DNA of 64,000 nucleotides from Rhytidiadelphus loreus (Eukaryota > Streptophyta > Bryopsida > Hypnales > Hylocomiaceae). The position numbers and the translations under genes were made by a program. Where the stretch lies: assembly GCA_947034895.1 (NCBI GenBank), contig OX344763.1:27465025-27529024 (forward strand). Direction: 5' to 3'. Below, one piece after another: positions 58,481-64,000 of the stretch (within the stretch, counting starts at the first letter, position 1; each line of letters opens with the position of its first letter). The notes beneath the pieces were generated by a model. The model had not been told where the DNA came from and ran no database searches. It saw only the letters and a program-made list of their open reading frames with translations.

Positions 58481-58766
58481 CCATCCCATGTGCATGGTGG
58501 TGCCACCAAGGCAGTTTGAAAAAAAAAAAAAAAATTTAATTTTAAAATTAAAAAAAAATCAACAAATTTTTGTTGAAATGTTTGTCCAAATCAACAAGTT
58601 TTAGTTTAAATTTTTGACCAAATCAACAAGTTTTAGTTGGAATTTTGTCCAAATTAACAAAAACTTGTTGATTTTTGTCCAAATCAGCACGTCCAAATCA
58701 ACACAAACTATTTTGTTCAAATCAACACTTTTTTGCAAATTTGGATGTTGAATTTTCTACTAGTGT

Positions 58767-60447
58767 AACTTCTCTAGTGGTGCCAACTCTATAGATCTTC
58801 AGGAGGATGATCCCATGTCACTACTTGGCAAACTTAGTATTTACCTATCAAGACCAGAGCTTGAGAGGGCCAATTTGGATGACAAGTATTCAGAATGCAA
58901 TTGGCATGCGGGAACTTGGTCCCTATTGCTGCAGCAACAATTTGTGTAGAAGACACCAGGTGCCAGCGAGCATCTCCCAACCAACATTCTTTTGCAATCA
59001 ATTGATTTCTTCGTCCTCTTTTGGGATGAAACATTGCAATGCAAAATTGTACGTGAAAGCAGTGACTACGTTGAGTACATTAATCCCACAACAGGGAAGC
59101 AAAAGAGTGGTGAATCTGTGGCAAAACCCATTACACTAGAAGAGTTTAGGTAGTTCACTAGTATCTGCTGCCTTATAGGAGTCCAAGACCAACCTTGCAT
59201 TCGAGACTATTTGTGAAGAGGACATGAGGCTCTATTTCGTTAAGATGTGGCGACCACTATGTCTTGGTGGTAGTTTGATTACATTCTTTGGTACTTGCAC
59301 ATGACCTCAAAGTATGACTTTGTCACCAATAAACGAAGCCCTAGATATGACCCCATTGGCAAGTGTCGTTGGATTCTAGAGCATGTAGAGGCCCAATTTC
59401 AACATTATTGGAACTTGTCACCATATGTGACAGTGAATGAGTGCATGGTGGCTTTCACGGCCATTTTGGTTCCTTCAAGCAGTATCTTCCAGTGAAGCCA
59501 ATAACCCATGACCTCAAAATTTGGGCAATGGCATGCTCTGTTACCAGCTACGTGTACAAGATACAGATCTATGTAGGGAAAGACAATGTACAGCCTAGAG
59601 GATTAGCTGCTGTGCATATTGGCATGGCAGAGCATGTGGTGAGTCGCTTGACAAAAGGGCTTGAAGGACAATGGTATACTGTCACTTGTGATAATTTTTT
59701 TACCTCTCCATATCTATTTGATAACTTGCTTGCCCATGGCTTCTATGCTATTGGGACTTCATGGAAGCAGAGGAAGGGCTTTTCGACAAGTTTGGGCATC
59801 ACCCATGACTAGCTACGGGGAACACTTCACATTCGTGTGCATTGAGAGCAAAAAATGGTGGCAATTCACTGGCAAGACACAAAAGGGGTGTATTTCCTTG
59901 CCACCAAAGCTGACCGGATGGTAACTGGTAGAGTGGTGACCAGTCGAATATCTGGGCAGAGGATCACAAAAGTACCCACGTCCCCTATCCAAATCCTCTA
60001 TTCACAGAAGATGGGTGGTATTGATGTGGGGGACCAGAACCGGTCCTACTACAGCATACAGATTGCCACAAAGAAGTGGTGGCACAAAGTTTATTTTTTT
60101 TGCTTGGATTCTTCACTTGCCAATGCCTTCACAATTCATAAAGAAATGTTGAAGAGACTACTAGAGAAACCCCTCACACACAAAGAATTTCAGTTGTGTA
60201 TGGCCTATGCTTTGATGGAGAGGCCTTACCGGGTCGAAGGGGAGGAGCGTAGTGTTGTGGGTGTTTGAAGGGTCCTACCCTGGCCGTGTGAGGGGTTTGT
60301 CAACCATGTTCCTAAAAAAATGAATCTACGTAGAGTTTGTCGTGTTTGCAAGAAGCGTACCTTCTGGATTTGCCCTCGGTGCGATGGGGTGCGGTTGTGC
60401 ACTTTAGAGTGCTTTGAGTTCTTTCACTCCAAGGGAACTCGTTAGTA
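58767..60447 (+). pseudogene. piggyBac-family transposase relic
   Basis: One frame from 58,767 to about 59,460 shows SIDFFVLFWDETLQCKIVRE and ITLEEFR...LIGVQDQPCIRD (N-terminal piggyBac fold). After a frameshift come FGSFKQYLPVKPITHDLKIW, VTCDNFFTSPYLFDNLLAHG, the WQDTKGVYFLAT strand and MGGIDVGDQNRSYYS...KWWHKVYFF, all hallmarks of the DDE_Tnp_1_7 domain. It closes with a Cys-rich zinc-binding tail (CRVCKKRTFWICPRCDGVRL, then C...C...H) to the TAG at 60,447. The first catalytic Asp is Asn (VTVNECMVAF), while the second and third Asp remain. At least eight in-frame stops plus one frameshift make it dead. The cut at 58,766 by K3 may have removed the N-terminus. It would have made TTAA-targeted cut-and-paste events. 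Confidence 0.85.
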
Positions 60448-60877
60448 GTAAATGCGGCAATTCCGTTCAACCCCTAGTAAGTCACAGTGGTACATGCATT
60501 TTTTCTTTTGAGAATGTAGGACTTGCACATCAAAGTTCCTCCAGAGGTGCCCTCTCTGTGTTTGCTGAGCTTGTGGTGGTGATTGGGGTGTAGGAAGGAT
60601 TCTCTTGGCGTAGGGAGGGACGTGTGCTAAGCCATTGTATAGGAGACAATGTCATTCCATCTCTAAGTTCGCATGTTTTTTTTGGATTTTTTTCATCTTT
60701 GATTTTTTGTACATGTTTCCTTCTGGTAATTGTCTTTCAAGTGCAAGTAGAGGTTGTACATGAGTAGACAGTGGGGTCAGTCATGGTGAAGCCACCGCAA
60801 TGGTTGTGATCATGAATCGGTTGTCGCGTTTTGAAATGGAGTCATGGCAAGTGTGTCTCAGTATAAGTGTATCTCGA
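60448..60877. other. Downstream flank of the piggyBac relic
   Basis: No gene seen. Contains T/G-rich sequence with no terminal repeat; the expected right TTAA end of the piggyBac element is not identifiable. Confidence 0.35.
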
Positions 60878-61019
60878 CACTAGTAGAAAATCTGAAATTT
60901 TTGTCGTTTTGGTTTTGGACAAAATCTAACAAAAATCTGTTGAAAGCAATAGATTTCTGTTAGATTTTGTCCAAAACAACGCGACCAAAATGACAAAAAT
61001 TTCAGATTTTTTACTAGTG
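60878..61019. mobile_element. Palindromic CACTA-type MITE with CGA duplication
   Basis: 142 bp, CACTAGTAGAAAATCTGAAA to its near-perfect complement ending TTTACTAGTG. Folds through GACAAAATCTAACA and its mirror. Exact 3-bp duplication CGA on both sides. Sister to the MITE split by K2. Confidence 0.85.
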
Positions 61020-61083
61020 CGATGGTTACTCTATGAGAAAATATTTTGATGGTACGTAGAATCATTTGTTGCAATCCTCGTTT

Positions 61084-61215
61084 CACTAGTAGAAAATTAG
61101 GCCCAATCTATTGTTTTGGTCGCATTGATTATCAACAGAGTTTTGTTGATCAACAGAAATTTGTTGATGATCAACGCGACCAAAACAACAGATTGGGCCT
61201 GATTTTCTACTAGTG
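61084..61215. mobile_element. Palindromic CACTA-type MITE with TTT duplication
   Basis: 132 bp, CACTAGTAGAAAATTAGGCC to the mirrored GGCCTGATTTTCTACTAGTG. Interior pairs CCCAATCTATTGTTTTGGTC with GACCAAAACAACAGATTGGG. Duplication TTT on both sides. A different subfamily from the 60,878 copy. Confidence 0.85.
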
Positions 61216-62243
61216 TTTTTGAGTTCCTCAGTTGCTCCAAATTTGTGTTGCCTTCATGTGTTCTTGAAGTTGCTCTAATGTCGGACATAGCGTGTGACTT
61301 GAGGTCTGGTCGTTTCTTCCATCTTGACAGTATGTGATAAACTTCACTTGAATTTTTTGCTTTGCCGTGATGTTGTGGTGAGCCGTCTCCATGCGTATGA
61401 TTGATGAACATTCAATGAGGATCAATTTCATTTTTTGCGGCTGCAATCACTATGCCTACTCAAATGGATTGTAATGGTTTGGCTAAGTGGCGTTGGTGCA
61501 ACTTTTTGTCTCCAATAGTGAGCATGTAGTCATTGCCAATGCGGTGCTAGTCGATTAAGAAAGACAACAAAATTGTTGTCCCAGTCCTAGACGACTTCAT
61601 TTACTGAGTTCTTGTAGCAACTACCCATGTTTAGTTGACACTGTGACTGGACATTTCCGTGCGAGCAAGGTATAATTTGGGAACTCCAAGTTGGCGTTCT
61701 CAAACCATGTCGTCTTTGTACACTGGCCATGATTACACTAAAGATTAGCTGATATGGTCCCATAATCTTCCAAAAGAATCACTTGTAAAGAAATACCATC
61801 CCTCGTCGTATACACCCTAGCGCATATATACATTTGTACATACGAGGTTGAAGATGTGTTATAAAGTCTCACCTTTGTGACCCAAAACTGCAAAATTCAA
61901 TGCACATCCATGAAACCGCAGCTGACACTCCCATCAGTACAGTCAGATTTGGTGTAGCGACTTCTAATCTCTATTTATTTTCATTTCTCTCCTAGAGACT
62001 AAAATTGCCTTGCCCACCCTTCAAATCAACCACAATCCTTAATGGGTTAAAGAGCTTGTTTATTAGTTTTAATACCAATTTTGAGTGTGAAATTGCGTAG
62101 GAGTTGCGAGATTATATTAAGAAAAATGTATGTATTCTATTTTTAGTATGCCTTCCTTCACCACAATGTTTGAAAATTTTGCATATAAGAATTTTTGGGA
62201 TTGGAAGTGACATGAACATCTAGAAATTGTGTAAGCACACTAA
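61216..62243. other. Interval between the MITEs and K4
   Basis: Both strands show stretches of coding-like composition (minus-strand 61,411-61,230, and about 61,860-61,450 with several TAG/TAA stops), but no family is recognisable. Possibly more of an old gene or transposon. Confidence 0.3.
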
Positions 62244-64000
62244 CACTAGTAGAAAATTGTGTCCAAATCAACAGAAAATCATCAAAAACTTGTTGATTTG
62301 AGTACTGCATTGACCGTTTTTACATTTTTTTGTTGATTTGAGCCCAAGCTAACACAATGGTTAACAATTTTTTGTTGATTTGAGCACAAGTTAACAAAAT
62401 GGTTTAACAAATTTTTGTTCATGTGAATAGTGCAACAACCAAATCAACATGTTTTTGTTTAATGTTTTAGGGTTGTGTTGGGGTTGTTTTCGGGTTGTTC
62501 TAGGGTTGTTTTGAGGTTGTTTTGGGGTTGTTTTGAGGTTGTTTTGGAGTTGTTTTGGGGTTGTTTTGGGGTTGTTTTGGGGTTGTTTGGGGGTTGTTTT
62601 GGGGGTTGTTTTGGGGGTTATTTTGAGGTTGTTTTGGAGTTGTTTGGAAGTTGTTTGAGGGTTGTTTGGGAGTTGTTTGAGGGTTGTTTGGGGGTTGTTT
62701 GGGGGGTTGTTTGGGGGTTGTTTGGGGGTTGTTTGGGGGGTTGTTTGGGGGTTGTTTGGGGGGTTGTTTTGGATTGATTTGGAGGTTGTTTGGGGGGTTG
62801 ATTTGGAGGTTGTTTTGAGGTTGATTTTGGAATTGTTTTGGAGTTGATTGGGGAGGTTTGAGGAGGTATGGGGAGGGGGGAGGATTTGGATTTTTTATGG
62901 TTGTTTTTGGAGTTGTTTTTGGATTGTTTTTGGAATGTTTTTGAAATCTTTAAGAATTTTTCAAAAATTATGAATTTAGAGTTCAAATCGTATTTTATTT
63001 TCAATTATATTTTGAATTTGATTGAAGTTCTAATTAAATTCATAATGTAATTCAACTTTGGTTGTATCAAGGTTTTTAACATATGAAAGGCCCATAATTG
63101 CTTCTAAATATCAATCTTCAAAGAAGGCCTAAATCTTCATTTATATTTATTTTTTCAATAGATTTAACTAAATGATCTAACTTATATTTATTTTGACCTA
63201 TTTTTCCATCTTGAAATTGTAACATAAAAAACTTCACCAATTGCAACATCATGATGCTTGGATTTTAAAAAAATAATGTTTCAATCATACCAAATGATTA
63301 TATTTCATTTTTCCAAAATTTTATCTGAAAAATTTAGATACATATCAATTCTACAATTTGTAATTTTCCATCATATGCTAAAAAAATATGTTAGAGAATC
63401 TATATTAAAAATTGCAACAAAAAATATTTTATATTCATGCTTGGAGAAAATAATAAGTGGATATAAATAGAGATTGATTTACAACATTCAATGAAAAGAA
63501 TTCTAGTAATGAAACTAAAGATTTCAAACCTAATGGTTGTAATGTACTAATGTACATGTTGTAGTCGATAATTTGCATCCTATTTTTGAAATTAAAAAAT
63601 ATATATTTGAAATTGCATTCAATAAAGAAACTTAAAATTTACTGTAGAGTAGAAATTCTACTTTAAATTGGAAATTGAAATTCTTCATGAGTTTCACCTC
63701 CCTAATCTACATAGAACAATCCAAAAATTCTCACAAGATTAATATTTTAGAAAACCAATTTGAAATTCCTATTTATTTAAAAAATACATTCAAATCTACT
63801 TGGCTAACATGCATACATATCTAGAAAATCTATACATCATACAATAACTTTCTCATGATGTAATCAAAAGTTATAAAAATTGTGAGTCCTTCAAACTATC
63901 CCTTCACCACATGTTGTGTAAAATTTTAAAGGAAAAAAAAGGGAATTCAATTTCTAAATACATGAATAAAAACACTAGAAATATTGTCAAGAAATTCTAC
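62244..64000 (-). mobile_element. CACTA-type element K4, B end, cut by window edge
   Basis: Begins CACTAGTAGAAAATTGTGTC and is collinear with K3: terminal block, G-rich array, then the AATTATGAATTTAGAGTTCA region, the shared short frame (63,258-63,470, non-ATG start) and beyond. The window ends before the expected A end. Confidence 0.75.
62467..62870 (+). repeat. G-rich minisatellite at the K4 B end
   Basis: About 400 bp of TTGTTTTGGGG, TTGTTTGGGGGG and TTGATTTGGAGG units, the longest of the arrays. Same quadruplex potential as in K3. Overlapping open frames are artefacts of the period. Confidence 0.9.

Larger units (their letters stand above)
55492..58765 (-). mobile_element. CACTA-type element K3 (B to A on plus strand), full length
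   Basis: 3,274 bp, inverted relative to K2: CACTAGTAGAAAATTATGTC at 55,492 is the B end, and ATTTTCTACTAGTG ending at 58,765 is the A end. It contains the G-rich array 55,709-56,060, a truncated piggyBac-like MITE from 57,116, foldback copy 4 and the tRNA-like cassette. Flanking triplets (CTT, TAA) differ, although ACTT occurs on both sides. It separates the piggyBac transposase relic from the sequence at 55,283-55,491. Confidence 0.75.

Overview
The window is an AT-rich, gene-poor stretch of a large nuclear genome in which almost everything recognisable is transposable-element DNA. The organism is most likely a land plant. The clues are a Ty3/gypsy gag relic with its LTR end and primer-binding-like site, CACTA-type elements with plant-style CACTA termini and 3-bp target duplications, GT-AG introns, and a pseudogene of the plant-style 'DLNG' FCP1-like HAD family. 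A piggyBac transposase relic together with the abundance of old repeats would fit a non-flowering plant, but species is not determinable from sequence alone. I see no intact protein-coding gene, no rRNA and no ordinary tRNA gene.

1-17.7 kb is a nest of repeats. A TTAA-flanked piggyBac-like MITE, a long-armed foldback element and a hAT-like MITE with a perfect 8-bp duplication fill 0.6-2.4 kb. Then come four copies (A, B, C, F) of one LTR-like family: long (about 3.5-3.7 kb), TG...CA-bounded, with a TATA box, a G-rich minisatellite and a small conserved ATG exon ending at a splice donor. Copy C lies inside copy B, a hAT-like MITE lies inside C, a CACTA-type end interrupts B at 12,712, and copy F (13,994-17,700) lies downstream of that.

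17.7-23.8 kb is the only region with gene-like texture. On the minus strand it carries a decayed multi-exon gene or genes: a ParB-like segment with a canonical 78-bp intron, further exons of unknown type, an acidic/basic nuclear-type segment, and a complete FCP1-like phosphatase domain whose frame is broken only by four TAG codons. A divergent plus-strand reading frame lies at 23.3-23.8 kb.

23.8-26.1 kb is the LTR end, primer-binding-like site and decayed gag of a Ty3/gypsy element, with a 27-unit 12-bp minisatellite. 26.1-46 kb holds unassigned coding relics (27.0-27.6, 31.65-32.56 kb), two minus-strand copies (D, E) of the LTR-like family, a hairpin MITE, a CAATTTG-rich stretch and a long inverted repeat beside a 45-unit AT microsatellite.

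46-64 kb is a cluster of one CACTA-type, apparently non-autonomous family: K1, K2, K3 and truncated K4. They are asymmetric. End A carries a tRNA-like cassette with A and B boxes at a fixed distance from the terminus, and end B carries a G-rich TTGTTTGGGG minisatellite. K2 is inserted, with an ATT duplication, in a palindromic CACTA MITE. Two further palindromic MITEs with perfect 3-bp duplications lie just after a decayed piggyBac transposase (58,767-60,447), which could be related to the TTAA/CCCCTAAA MITEs at 0.6 and 48.2 kb. In-frame stops in the relics are largely TAG, TAA or TGA where Trp or Gln is plausible, as expected from deamination of methylated cytosine.
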